From Gibbula magus (taxonomy: Eukaryota; Mollusca; Gastropoda; Trochida; Trochidae): a DNA stretch of 64,000 nucleotides. Below the pieces are notes generated by a model that saw only the letters and a program-made list of their open reading frames with translations, was not told the origin of the DNA and ran no database searches. Shown piece by piece: positions 49,961 to 62,044 of this stretch; the stretch's first letter is position 1; each line of letters begins with the position of its first letter. A program made the translations under genes and the position numbers. The stretch spans positions 50,138,630 through 50,202,629 of the forward strand of contig OW388297.1 in the NCBI GenBank assembly GCA_936450465.1, given 5' to 3'.

Positions 49961-52900
49961 CTGATGTTGATTTATGGTTTAATGTTCCAAAACGTCAACA
50001 GTCTTATTTCGACTTCCTGTTTTATATTGGTAATACAGTTCTGCCAGAGATAAATGAATATGTTAGGTGAATCAATTCCTGAAATAAACAATTTGTACCC
50101 AAACACAACAAAGTATCCCTGAATCATTCTGAAACACCAGGTGTTACATTATGTATGTATACATTGTACATAAGTAAATGTTCATAAGTCTACAGGAAAA
50201 AAGTAATATTTTTCACATTTAAAAAAAATGTAAAAATGCCCTTTTCAAAGTCTTTGATTTGTATAACACAACTAATATATAGTTCCTTAGGTTTTCTATG
50301 TGATTTGTAAATAGGGAATGTTGGCATAATCAGCATTAAATAATATTTAAGGAAATCTCATTTTTAAAAATAATGCTCATGCAAAACGTTATGATGGAAC
50401 CAAAACGGTGCATCCATTGTGTTTCATACCATTTTATTTGGCTTTAATACGTTCCAATTTCACCATTTGTGAATTTACAATACAAACAAATTCACTCAGC
50501 TTGCATATTCATCCCCCATCGCCAAATCTATCCAATTAAAATCGGGTAACATCATTATGCATGTGCAGAAACCGAAACTGCACGTCCCATTTACATTTAC
50601 AGTAGTTATATGACCCATTGGATAGTATCAAGCAAAGTTTGTTAATTTGTCTTTTTATTTTTGTCTTTTTATAATATTCCAAAATTACGTTTGACTCATT
50701 TGCGTGCGTCAATCGCGATGCATTGTCCGGTTTTCGATTAATAATCACTACTTTTACCTCCATATCGTCAATATACTATGTCGACTATGACCAAAATGGT
50801 AGTTTCCTGTAACAGTCGGTTCTTCTCGATAAAGTAATATCATTTATAACGTTTGGAATATTTGACCCCCACCGACACAATGGATGATTAATGTATGTGG
50901 ATTATTAAAGTTATATAATACCAGCGAGTGCATGCCCGCCTGTGACATGTTTAAAACACATTTTTCATGCCCATTACATTAGTTCATAAAACAATTGGAC
51001 TGTACATGCCTTGCCAACAGCATTTTTGTATTGAACATATACATGACAAATTGTAAATTCTCTTCCAGATCATCATATTTGTTTTACAAATGAAATGATT
51101 GAACTACTAAATATAACACATTTTGACTTCTCATATGGTTATAAATCTCAAAAAGCAATGCGGATCAAACTATAATTTCCAAGTCGGTTCTACATAAAGC
51201 ATTAACTCCTCGAAAGGTATAATAGCGTATGCCATGCCCAATCCTTGTCAACAAAAGCCAATAGTTACTGCAGTATAGGTGATGTTAAACACTACACTAC
51301 ATTTGACTGGTACATATGCAAACTTAATTCCTCCTGTCATCACTGGGGGTATGTTATGTGTCATTGAAAATGTCATAGCATTATCTTCAACACTACTGTA
51401 CAAGGATATCTGAATGGTCAACCTCTTACGCATCTCTGTGCCAAGGTGGTGCGTCTGTATTGCATATGTTTCCTGTCAATACAACTAATGATATTGTCTT
51501 AAGAAAAATGGCACCACTTGAACATTTATAAAAATTACAATCAACCTGAAATTTATGTTTGTGATTTTATAACTACATTCATATACTTTGTTATTCAAGA
51601 GTAATGTCACAGTGTTATTTTATGCATGTCAGTCTGAAAACGAAAATACCAGGAAATGACAGTACCTGCAAATATGCCAAATAAAATATATAAAAAACTG
51701 AAATTAGATGATTAGATTAAATTATATGTTTGACTACTCAACTTCATTCATATCCATTGCTATTTAACGGTGATTGAACAGTGCTAGTTTATACATTTGA
51801 AACTGTTACGCACAAACCAGTTAATATCATTTATTATGTAAGCATGTTTTTTCAGCGATCTGTGATCATTGTGGGATAACAGCGTACGCTCACTTTGCGT
51901 AACTAATCACAATTTCAAGTACAAAGCAGTGATCCGTCCATGTCCATGCGTCCAAACACTTAGGATGTTTAAATTTCATTCCATGTTAATTAAATCAGCA
52001 CTTCACGCCACTGCTTTCCCAGTAGAAACTCTTTTACTCTTTAGATAAACTTTATGGATATTTTAATTAAAGGGCATCTACACAGTGCCATTTTATGTTA
52101 ATAATTTGAAACATCATAATTTATGGCTTTTAGTGTAAATCTATATAGCTTCATATGATAAATCATTTGCTGAACATGAAAAACTATTACAATACAGAAT
52201 ATTATTACAAAAATGTATAATTGGTTGCAATTTGTTTAATGCAACACGTTAGGTCCAATATGTTGAAATCAACAATAAAACAACTTGACTTCATTTCTAC
52301 TCTGTGCATCTATTAACTTATATGACATGATAAATAAATAACGTATCACTTCTCAAGAACAAAGTATTTCTTCAAATGCCTACTCTTGATATCATTGCAG
52401 AGATGTTATGCTGTAGCGTACTAATTACTCTCAGTACGAACGTATATATACAGAGGGAGAACACACGTTAGTGATTGGTCATAGGCAGGAACACAAATTC
52501 CACTATTCCAGTTACATCGAGCCAGAGTGACCTCCTTTATTTTTTCGTCCTTGTTCCTATTTTTGTGATTTCTCTAACTGTGGTATCTTGGTAAATGGTG
52601 TAGCCAATCGAGAGTCTAGTATATATTTAAGAGCTTCTTTGAGAGGCATTTTTATTTATATTTAAGAGGCAAATTAATTTACAAAATGAGACGTGTAGAG
52701 TTGAAAACATGTTTAAGAGAATATAATTGGCGTACAATATGATCGGCCCAGAGAATAAATTGCGAAAGTGACAACTGATATCCTTGTTAGTTAACAATCA
52801 AGTTACTTTCAGCAAGGACAATGACGAAAACGGGATTCAAAATAGTTGAAATTGTGAACAAACACGACGCGTCTAAGTACACGCTCACTCCTCCATGAGG

Positions 52901-53119
52901 TGCAATGTGATTATATGATGTTTAAATAGTTTGTAGTTATAAAAAGTTGTACACATTAAGAGTAATTCATTATTTTCTGATATAATGATATCAATATGCG
53001 TAGAAGTAATCTAATATCAGAGCTATAATATCAGTGATCAATATCAGTGTAACTCTGTTCAACATCGGTTAACTGAAAATTTATTAATCAAGCCCTAGCT
53101 TCCCAGCAATTGTGAAATC
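49961..53119. other. AT-rich sequence, no gene seen
   Basis: No element ends, tandem repeats or convincing frames apart from a 32-bp solo match to the left end of E3 at 51,831-51,862. The small frames at 50,536-50,763 and 51,248-51,433 show no domain and no sister copy to test them. Confidence 0.55.
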
Positions 53120-53491
53120 AGTCTAATTCAGGCCAAACCTGTGAACCGAGAATACCTTACCAATATTAAGACCGTACAAATTATCCTGAGTGTCCCAGTC
53201 ATCGGTGATAGGAATCTTAACAATTAGGCCGTGTTGCCACCATTCACCCACTTGGCAGCAACTTGCTAATGTGTTTTCAATCCCTATTATCTCACTGAAC
53301 CACATTTAAAGTAAGACAAGGTACCATTTCTCGATGTTTTCGACAGTTGCTTTATCAGAATGATAAGGAGTGTTTCTAAAAGGGAAGGTGTTGGCCTACC
53401 TTTCGTAATGCAATCGAGTATAAGTCTGATAGAACAATCAGTTTTTTATGATGTGTTTGATGCGTGTGATAAGATACAACCGCCCTGATTG
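53120..53491. repeat. 370-bp direct repeat, second copy
   Basis: Partner of 47,769-48,138. The 60-codon minus-strand frame at 53,123-53,305 lies in this repeat and is interrupted in the other copy. A half-copy of the 41,107 hairpin follows at 53,495-53,540. Confidence 0.6.
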
Positions 53492-54236
53492 AAGAGAATC
53501 CGGAAGGATTCGGCAAATGGATTCCATCACTTTGTGTCCCTTGAAAAATATAATATATCACATTCAATTTTGTGAAGAATCACAAAGTGACGATCACCAA
53601 ATGCACGTGTTAAATATCCTTGACGATGTTATGATGTGAGAATTATGTCTTGTTTTCCCCTTATATATAAATATGGTTATTATGCACGCTAACAAAAGCC
53701 AAAAAGGCAAGTGGGTAGGTGTTATCTGCAAATCACTTCACTAATTAATGCCTAACAAAGTGCAAATGTGTAGTTCCTCACTATCCAAACAAATATGTTT
53801 TCATGCCTAATTGTATTATGCGATATTTTTTAAAGTAAGTTTAGTCGAATATATTAATAAGTCTCTTCATGAAATGTAAAACGTGTGACTTATACAAATC
53901 AAATGATTACTGAAAACGCCATACATTTTCTAGTAATAGTAGCGTTAACATAAGTGATCTTACACTCATGAAAAGAAAACGTGTCATTGTATATACTGAA
54001 TTGTGTTTAATGCAAACGTTACAATACTTCAATATTTGTCAAATTTGTACAAACAAACAAAAAAGATACTGCTAACGATTACTCCAAACCATGATTCCCA
54101 AAACACACCTCATAAACTAATTAAGAACCTGAGTTAATGACTCGTAAGAGAAGGTGTGAAATTCTACTGATGCGAAATGGCCTTTCCACAAACTTTATGA
54201 GGTATCCTTTGCACCAGAGGTACTAAGATACTGCAA

Positions 54237-54353
54237 TGACGTCAGAAAGGTCAGAGGTCAGCCAACAATGTAGTTAAGAATGATTTATAAAGCCTCGTTT
54301 TGACCTTTCTAGCCTCTCTTCCACTTCAGCCTCGTTCTAATTGACAAAGGTCA
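54237..54353. promoter_or_regulatory. Motif cluster: CRE, DR1 and two AGGTCA half-sites
   Basis: TGACGTCA (54,237-54,244) is followed 3 bp later by a perfect direct repeat AGGTCA-G-AGGTCA (54,248-54,260), the DR1 layout bound by RXR, HNF4 or COUP-type nuclear receptors. TGACCT (54,301-54,306) and AGGTCA (54,348-54,353) follow. The stretch is less AT-rich than its surroundings. GTATATAGAG near 54,451 could be a TATA-like box. Motif matches alone are weak evidence for activity. Confidence 0.3.
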
Positions 54354-54360
54354 GGAGCAG

Positions 54361-55685
54361 TGTTAGATTGGATTGGATAGCGGATTTGTCCGACAAAGTC
54401 ACTCAGTTGTACTCCAAGGGTGTAGATAGAAATGGCTGTACATGACGTGGTATATAGAGTTGAGTGATGAACTGAACTGAACTGACTTTTAGAATACAAT
54501 CTAACTATACATTAGTGTATAAGCTTTCTTAAAACATAAGATGTTATGAGTTGCAACAATGTTTTTTTATGTATGATTAAGCGAGATTCAAATGAACATA
54601 TATCTCACAAAGATAAGTAATCAATAAAAGTTTAATACATGCATGCTTGTTCTGCCTAATAGGACACAATGATTCATCCATTAGTGAGTCGGTAAAGCCT
54701 CTAAACATGACAAAACTGATTTAAAGATTTACTATTCTTAAAATTAAGCAGCGAAACGTTTTGTCCCAGGTGCTCAGTTTACCGTATGATGGAAGATCTT
54801 AATTTCACTTTTAAAAAAACTTTACTTTCAATGAATCAATATATAAAATATATTGTATTGCATTCCCCGCGGGCATGTCATTAAGTACATCTGCGTTCAA
54901 TGTTTTAAAGTATTCCCACGTGTGATTACAGTAATTAGATTTCACCAGATTACAATGTTCAGTACACATAATGTATAATTCAGTAAAATTCTTTAAGTAA
55001 TCCTTATAATTATTTATCACACGAAAGGTCAATTAAAGCTTACATGCAACATTGTTTCTACATGTACTTGTTGTAATACACCTTCGCTTGCACAGGAAAA
55101 ATGCTGACATTAAGAACATGTTTAATGGGTTTTTTTTATTACATAAGTAAAAAATTTACAATAGTCAACTTTTACGTCCAACATGTACAACATTTCATTC
55201 CAACTAAATACATGTACATATCAAATAATATTATATCAGACGAATACATACTTCATATAACGGATATATTTGTTAAAACTGTCCATCAATTTACACATAG
55301 TATGGTATGAAACTGATATTGTCGTTGTGTCGTGTAATTAAAAGAAATCTTCCATGAACAATTATTTTAATATACAATATGAAATATTCTTTCATATATG
55401 TATATATTTATTATAAAAGCAAACCATGTAAAACCGATGTATGCATAATTTTATAAACACATATTTCTAAAGTCATTCACGATCTATTCTACCATTTCAG
55501 AAAGGCTAATGGAGCAAACCATTCTTGAACAAAAATATTATATCATTATTGTTTTGGGAAAATTGCAGTACGACTTACAGAATCATTTTAATTCCGAGGT
55601 AAAATGATACAGAACAGTTCGTACCATAATTACGTTTGTTGAAATTGAACAGAGGTTTAAACGAAACAATAAAAATAACAAAAAA
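54361..55685. other. AT-rich sequence, no gene seen
   Basis: No repeats or element ends recognised. Short frames (54,811-55,032 and 55,101-55,310) have no visible domain. Confidence 0.55.
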
Positions 55686-55689
55686 AAGC

Positions 55690-56017
55690 TGAAATAAGTT
55701 GATGAAATGTATTTGAAAAATAATGACACTAATAGTATAACACCCTTCTCTGTTCAGAAAATCAAGTAAAAAAATTGAGTGTACGTGGTTCGGGAAAGTC
55801 ATGGAAATCGTTTTTGAAATTCTAGATAATAAAATGGGTTCGGATTCAAATGACCGCAGTGCATTTTTTGCCTTATACGTAACACCGTTATTACCACTTC
55901 GGAAAATTTATTTGTGTAATAAAATTGTTGACCCTCTTAAGTAAATATAAATGACATAAACTATCATTATAAATCGGAAATTTGAAAAAAAAAATGCAAA
56001 AAAATGCAACAGCCCCT
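55690..56017. mobile_element. Decayed TTAA-type MITE (family 1), fifth copy
   Basis: The interior matches the copies at 38,512 and 44,575 (AATAAGTTGATGAAATG at the left, ATGACATAAACTATCATTAT at the right). The left end is lost and the right end reads AGCCCCTTTCAA, so the TTAA is mutated. The 75-codon frame at 55,575-55,802 overlaps it and is not a gene. Confidence 0.75.
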
Positions 56018-56514
56018 TTCAATGTGTAAGACAGCACATTGAAGGTATTGCATCCCACTCAGGACAAGAACATCATACTAAATATGACATTTGCATGGTT
56101 AGATCCTAAGAAGGTCGATCGTTGTTTCATTTTACGTAGTTTACATTCAATATCTAATGTAAAAGTTATAATATGAATGCACAACTTCTCTATTGTATAT
56201 ACATACAGTACAGTTTCATTTACTGAAGGAAAATAAACAGCATGGCATAACATTCCAGGTTCCATCAAAGAAAAAAAGCTTATATAAAGAAGGTATGCAT
56301 CGCGTATGCCCGCGGTGCTTTCCCAAATGTCTTGCAATGCCTTATCACACTTTCAACAGTATTGTCACTTTTGAAGACAACGTTTCAACCAATTGACGAT
56401 ATCATCTAAATTTCGGATGGAACAAGTTTCTCACGAAACTGTGCTCAATTGGGTTTATGTGTAGACTTTTAGATAATATAACAATATATTTTTGTTTTCT
56501 CCTGGAAAATCGGC

Positions 56515-56780
56515 TGACCCATGAACGGGTAAAGACCAACTTTGCCCTATTAGGAACCTGCAACCAGTACTGTGACAGGGCGTTGTACTTCCTGATGACG
56601 TCATATGACCATTAAATCGAATGCATTCTAGAATCACAGAACATAGTGTAGCGCCGATGAAGTAATTGTCAAACACCATGCCGACCAAACAACTTCAGTT
56701 TCTGATACTGTTCCGTCATTCATATATGCTGACAACATGTCATCTTCATAACGACCGGCTGCTTTTTACCCGTTCAGTCA
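56515..56780. mobile_element. Possible small TIR element E9 with a CRE
   Basis: A perfect 12-bp inverted pair TGAACGGGTAAA (56,522-56,533) and TTTACCCGTTCA (56,765-56,776) flanks sequence with TGACGTCA at 56,596. No hairpin or target duplication was found, so chance cannot be excluded. Confidence 0.25.
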
Positions 56781-57429
56781 CAATTCAGTTCTGTTGCGTG
56801 ACATGCCTTACATCTGTCTTTGTTTCAGATGCTGTTTTAAAGCGATTTGTATAGCACACCGTTGGATAAGTGGGTCATGTTTAGATCTGGTAGTTTTAGG
56901 GTGTTATGTAATAATGTTTTATTGGATAATTTAATCGTAGAAAAGACATATAAATTATGGTGGATATGTTTATATTATCACTATGAAAACGTTTAGGTAT
57001 ATACCCTTATACATGAATAATCGAAACAGACAATATTAACCAGGTTTACTATCATGGTATACATGTAGTTGTCATATTGTTATCCTTAAGGCAAAACTAA
57101 AGAAACAATTAAATGGTTAGCTACATGATATCAACTAGTAACATGGTTACCCTAGAGGAACAAACCGCATCAGTGAACATACCAAATTGATTTTACGCCA
57201 GAATGATTTCGGTTTTCCGGCTGATTTCATTACTTAGACTTACCAATTTTAAGAAAGGATATTACGCAGTTCATTCTGCACAGATGACTTCAGAATGAAC
57301 AGTTTCTGTTGTCAACGTTTTCTTGCTGACACTGCAATTTTCTTTTTTGTTTAACAGTGAGAGATTAAACTGTCTAAATATTACTAAAAAAAGAGGTTAT
57401 ATCACGTTTCTGTTACCTGAGTGTAAAAA

Positions 57430-57602
57430 GAAGTCATGACGTCACTTTTACAGACATCGACCCGTTTAAACAATTTTAACAATGCAGTCACTTTTGTATA
57501 AAATGCCGTCGACAGGCTCTGGCATTTATATCAGTTTAACTTGCACTTTCAAACCGTTTATAATTCAGTGAACAAACACATTATGAAATCTATTTCTTAA
57601 AT
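57430..57602 (-). mobile_element. Half hairpin of E7 type with a CRE (E8)
   Basis: From about 57,511 to 57,599 the reverse strand matches the E7 hairpin arm and loop (AAATAGATTTCATAATGTG and following). TGACGTCA lies at 57,437-57,444. The second arm is missing. It shows the E7 hairpin is a dispersed sequence, not a one-off inverted duplication. Confidence 0.55.
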
Positions 57603-57699
57603 GAACGCGTGGCATTAAACTCTATTCCTTGACATCAGTGGATCTATGATTTTATAAATGTTTAATTTATTCATTCATAGAACACGTTTATAAGTTTAT

Positions 57700-57945
57700 C
57701 TTTAATTATGAGGTTCAAACAGTCAATTACAAAGACCCGATTATCCGTTGCCGTATAAAACGGTATCACATATAAAAGAAAACTATTCGCGACCAACTTA
57801 GTGTCAACAATTGTTAATAACTCAAGGATGGGGAATCGATCTGGGATGCTTAACCGAGCCATACACATGCGTTTTAGAACTCTATTTATTTATTGAAGAG
57901 GATAGTTTTGCAATTGATGGCATTTCTTTTTCAATTTGTTAGATT
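57700..57945 (-). mobile_element. Decayed TTAA-type MITE (family 2) interior
   Basis: Fragments such as GTTATCCG-like sequence near 57,740 and TTTTAGAACTCTATTTATTT near 57,880 align with 21,150-21,530. The ends are lost. Confidence 0.45.
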
Positions 57946-58481
57946 TCATTATTTCTATTAGGCATTACAGTCACCTTAAAGATACACTTCCCTGAATAGA
58001 GAAACATTCCTAGGTAAAAACTCATTTAAACAATACATGAATCATCTAATTCATTTAGATCTTAATGACACAACTTGAAATGTTTATGTAATGTTATATC
58101 ATCCATGTGGTAGATTAGTCTTATCACATATTGTTATTGAAAAAAGTAAAATTGAAATTAAATGAGCTTGAACTAACCCAGATTTACCAAAAGCTCACTT
58201 TCCAAAGTAATCCACTTGTACCATCATCCTTTATTTCATTGATATATTAGATTATATTTTGCTTTGCTCTGTGAACGTCCGATCATGTGTTATTCTTCAA
58301 ATGTGCACTGGGACCAAGGCATCATTGATGCGTAAAATTGGATTATATCGTTGAATGAGAACGGTTTCTGGTAATTTCATTATCGATATATGTTTTGTTG
58401 ATAATACATTGATATTGATAACATTCATTCATACGTTTGATGTGATCTTATTATGGATACTTTGTTCGTTCTTGTTGTCTC

Positions 58482-58665
58482 ACAAGGGGATATGATTTAA
58501 ACTAGGTTTCAATGGTTATGAGAAAAAGTGTTTTATCTCTTAAGACGATTTAATATTTCATATGCACATCACACGGGGTGTGGTTTAAACTTGGTATCAA
58601 TGGTAATTAGAAATAGTGTTTTGATCTCTAAAAACGACTTAACATATCACATGCGCTGCTTTAAA
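58482..58665. repeat. Tandem duplication, 88-bp period, two copies
   Basis: ATTTAAACTAGGTTTCAATG at 58,495 recurs as GTTTAAACTTGGTATCAATG 88 bp later, with the surrounding sequence following. No function visible. Confidence 0.7.
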
Positions 58666-60850
58666 GAATAACATCAAACCACATCACAGCTTATTCTAGT
58701 AATGTTTACAGCGCCACATTTCGTGATCGAGAAAGTCTTTTCAAACACGACAGAGCCATAGTATATAGCATGTCAATATACATAAAATGCTGAATATTCC
58801 ACAGAGAGTGCCCCTTTCGCGTCAGACGAAATTAAACATTGACATCTTTATCCTCGATACTTGAAAAAAAATTGTCCCATTAAAAAGTTTTAACAACAAA
58901 AGATGTGAAAATGTCAAATTTTAGAATTGATTGCCGCGTGAAATAAGATTTGACGTTTAGTTTACTTGCATTTCACTTTGCGCATTTCTAAATGTCTGAC
59001 AATAAAATGAATTTGTAGTTTTCCATTTCGAAATAGCATGCATATATTGACTTATTTCACAACTGGATTAAACAGGTTATTGATCAACCAAACGTTTTGT
59101 CGATGAATCTCGCAACCTGTTTTATTCATCAAATTAACCTGTATATCAATTTCAAATTATTGATCCTGAGGTACCAAATAACTATTTAACTAGTAGGCTG
59201 GCAATAGCGTGATTTAAATCTTGCAAACGTGTATGGTTATACAATAAAGAAAGTTGCACATAACAACCAGAACGGACCATCAAATTATATTTCCTCAACA
59301 ACAACAAAACTGACTGTCCGACTGTCGGGCTCGTCATCATTTGTAATAGCGATTTTCGGAACGAAGACAATAGAATGGTCGATTCCGCAGTAAAATACAT
59401 ATGCACCTTCTACATCCTGCAATGTGATTCCAGACCGTTTACCAGGTACACAGGGGAGTTGTAATTTATTATTTATATTGAAACCAGACACGGGCAATTA
59501 CCACCTGCTCATTACGTTATATATAAATATAGTTATATTCCGGTATGGTCAATTTATCAATCACGTATTAATCCCCACGGTTACGAGTTCTGATTACTAT
59601 AAATTGTCTAATTAAAATGACGAGCAATAACTAATAATGTAGCTGTATCGTCCTGAGATTTCCTCAAATCTCTTCGAATGCGTTGCACACGTGCTAGAAG
59701 GAGTCTAAGGTTTAAAGTACTGAACTACGCCATTCACTAATTACAAAAACTAGAATATGAATTGTACTGATTAATAATAACACCGTGAAGTCAACAAATC
59801 AACAAAAGGGTTATTCTTGCAAGAGTAACATGTGTTTAACACCAATGTTATAATGCAAATGACCAAATGAGGTTGGAGAATTAGGCTTGCTTATAACAAT
59901 TTAAAAAATGCCCATTGATGTTATCTAAAATACATTATATAAAACAGACACACCTGAATCATATTAACGCCAATAGTATTAAAAACAAATTATATCCCTA
60001 AGAAGTATGAAGTATCAATTCAAAGTCTTTTGTTAATGGAATTCAGAAAATCAAATAAATAAAAAAACATGGTGCTTTCATAATCGTTTGTGGAATAAAC
60101 AAGAAAGAAATAGGAAACATTCTAAATACCTCAATGATCTTTGTTATTAATACGATCCCAGTAATATGACACTTGAATATTTAATATTAGGAATATAATC
60201 ACCTGGACACTTTTCGTCAACATTATGCCTTGTGTGTATTTCGGTGCGAATAATACAGACAATCTTCCGTTGTGAACTAGAAGTTTCATACTCAGATTTT
60301 AAAGAAATTGATACAAAAATGTCTGTCTACGTATATATTGTGTGTTCCTTATTGGCTGTTGATGTTCCTGGATTTCGTTCTTGTGAGTACATGTATATTG
60401 CATAATGGTGATGTCATTGTTTGACAGAGTTTGATTTCACCTTTCAATCAATGTTGCACGTGCAATCCATGAACTACTATATTCCTATATTGATGTGGAT
60501 CCACAAAAGCACGAGATGCATGCGTTGCACAGTGGATATTGCCATCCTTCCTAACAAATTTCACACATGCATGAGTTGAATACGTGATTTCGTCTGGAGT
60601 CAAACATTAAAATGAGCTTTATTCTCACTTTGTGAAAACAAAGTGTGCGTTATTGAAATATCATAATAGAAATGAAGGCAAATTTGTTTGTCACACGGAG
60701 GACTCTTACAATCTTTTTTCATGAGAATGAAACTGAATAACACACAAATACTACTAAAAGGCGTTTATAAATCTCAATGAATAAACAGCTAATGTAATTA
60801 ATGTTTGACAGATTGAGTGGTCATGTGTGCAATAATCTGTTGACTGATGG
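58666..60850. other. AT-rich sequence with one orphan frame
   Basis: No element ends recognised. The only item of note is the minus-strand open frame at 59,285-59,497, listed separately. Confidence 0.5.
59285..59497 (-). other. Orphan 70-codon open frame, possible exon
   Basis: The minus-strand frame has a balanced residue composition unlike the lysine/asparagine/isoleucine-rich noise elsewhere, and ends in a stop at 59,285-59,287. A stop codon lies directly before its first (TTG) codon, so there is no ATG start. An acceptor-like TTGCAG occurs inside it before GATGTAGAAG, so the real exon, if any, would be the last 45 or so codons. No domain recognised, no polyadenylation signal seen downstream. 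Could equally be a decayed gene fragment or chance. Confidence 0.2.
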
Positions 60851-60863
60851 ACACACATAAGAA

Positions 60864-61133
60864 GGGGGCGGGATAGCGCAGATGTTAGCGCTTTCGGTTT
60901 CGGATCAAGAGGTCCGTGGCTCGAATCCCCATGGTAACTATGTCTGCAGTAGAGAACTGTTCTACACGGCAAGGTTTAGGTGCAATGCTACAGTGAATTT
61001 CAACGTAGTACCAACCATGGTTCGCTAGTTCCAGTCGATGGTCGCAGGTTGCGGGCTTTTTCCCTGCCATAATACTAGCAGCCGCGATATAAGTGAAAGC
61101 GGCATTAAACCCCAACTCACCTCACCTCACCCC
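60864..61133 (+). mobile_element. tRNA-derived SINE with target duplications
   Basis: The head is tRNA-like: TAGCGCAGATGTTAGCGC fits a polymerase III A-box and GGCTCGAATCC a B-box. A tRNA-unrelated body follows and the tail is GCGGCATTAAACCCCAACTC then CACCT repeats. An 11-bp duplication with one mismatch flanks it: ACACATAAGAA (60,853-60,863) and ACACTTAAGAA (61,134-61,144). The tail style is familiar from molluscan SINEs (from memory). It is not a functional tRNA gene: the acceptor stem is not closed. Confidence 0.8.
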
Positions 61134-61289
61134 ACACTTAAGAAAATACAATATAGAACATATATTCACTTGTTCAATTCATACATATGTAACAGTCCAC
61201 GATAATATTCTCTAATGCTAAATGAAATGTTAATGTGGATTGAAACTTATGCTAATATTATGCTAATTTACATACAAGCGGAATCCGCT

Positions 61290-61815
61290 TTTTAGAGAGG
61301 TAGACACGCTCTTTGCTGTAATTCCAACAGTGGACAGATTCCACTTTGCATTAAACGACACCAAAACATTTTTTTTTATATATTTGACAATGATAAATGA
61401 TTGTTACAATCAGGTTATTTAGAAAATACGCAAGTTTTAGAAAGGTTCATTGGTTCAATACTAAATTCATGCACGTTATCTTCTTTTACTCAACGATTAA
61501 ATGAATCAGAAGTTTTGTATCTAATGGGTGATTAAATTTAGACGAGGTAGAAAGAAAGTGCACTGATTCAACTTGGCATTTAACCACGACACCAAAATTA
61601 CCAAATTTGATAAATTTTACAATGATAAATGACGGCAATAAACAGGTTATATAGAAAGTACACAGGTTTTAGAAAGGTTTCATTGGTTCAACTATAAATG
61701 CTAAATTCATGCATGCTATCTCCTTTTACTCGACGATTAAATGAATCAGAAGTTTTGTATGTAATGGTTGATTAAATGTAGACGAGGTAGAAAGATAGTG
61801 CAACCCAATGTATCT
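61290..61815. repeat. Tandem duplication, 240-bp period
   Basis: ATGAATCAGAAGTTTTGTAT occurs at 61,501 and again at 61,741, exactly 240 bp apart, and the flanks follow at good identity for about 2.2 units. No ORF. Confidence 0.85.
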
Positions 61816-62044
61816 ATTTCAGTGCGGATTAGATAGGTACATGTATCTTTTACACGTGTAACTTTCAGCTGTCATCCACACTGCACTGGGCACATGTTGA
61901 ATATAAGAATCATTATTAACAGAATTAAATATCCAGGGCAGCAACCAAAAGTGATCAAGTACAAAAACTTCAGAAAAGTGATCATTCCACAGAAATGCCC
62001 AAATTTTATAAAATATTTCATGATCAAATTTAGTCACTTTTATT

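Noticed and set aside
60864..60935. Functional tRNA gene
   Set aside because: A- and B-box are present, but the acceptor stem does not close and the sequence continues into a SINE body with target duplications.
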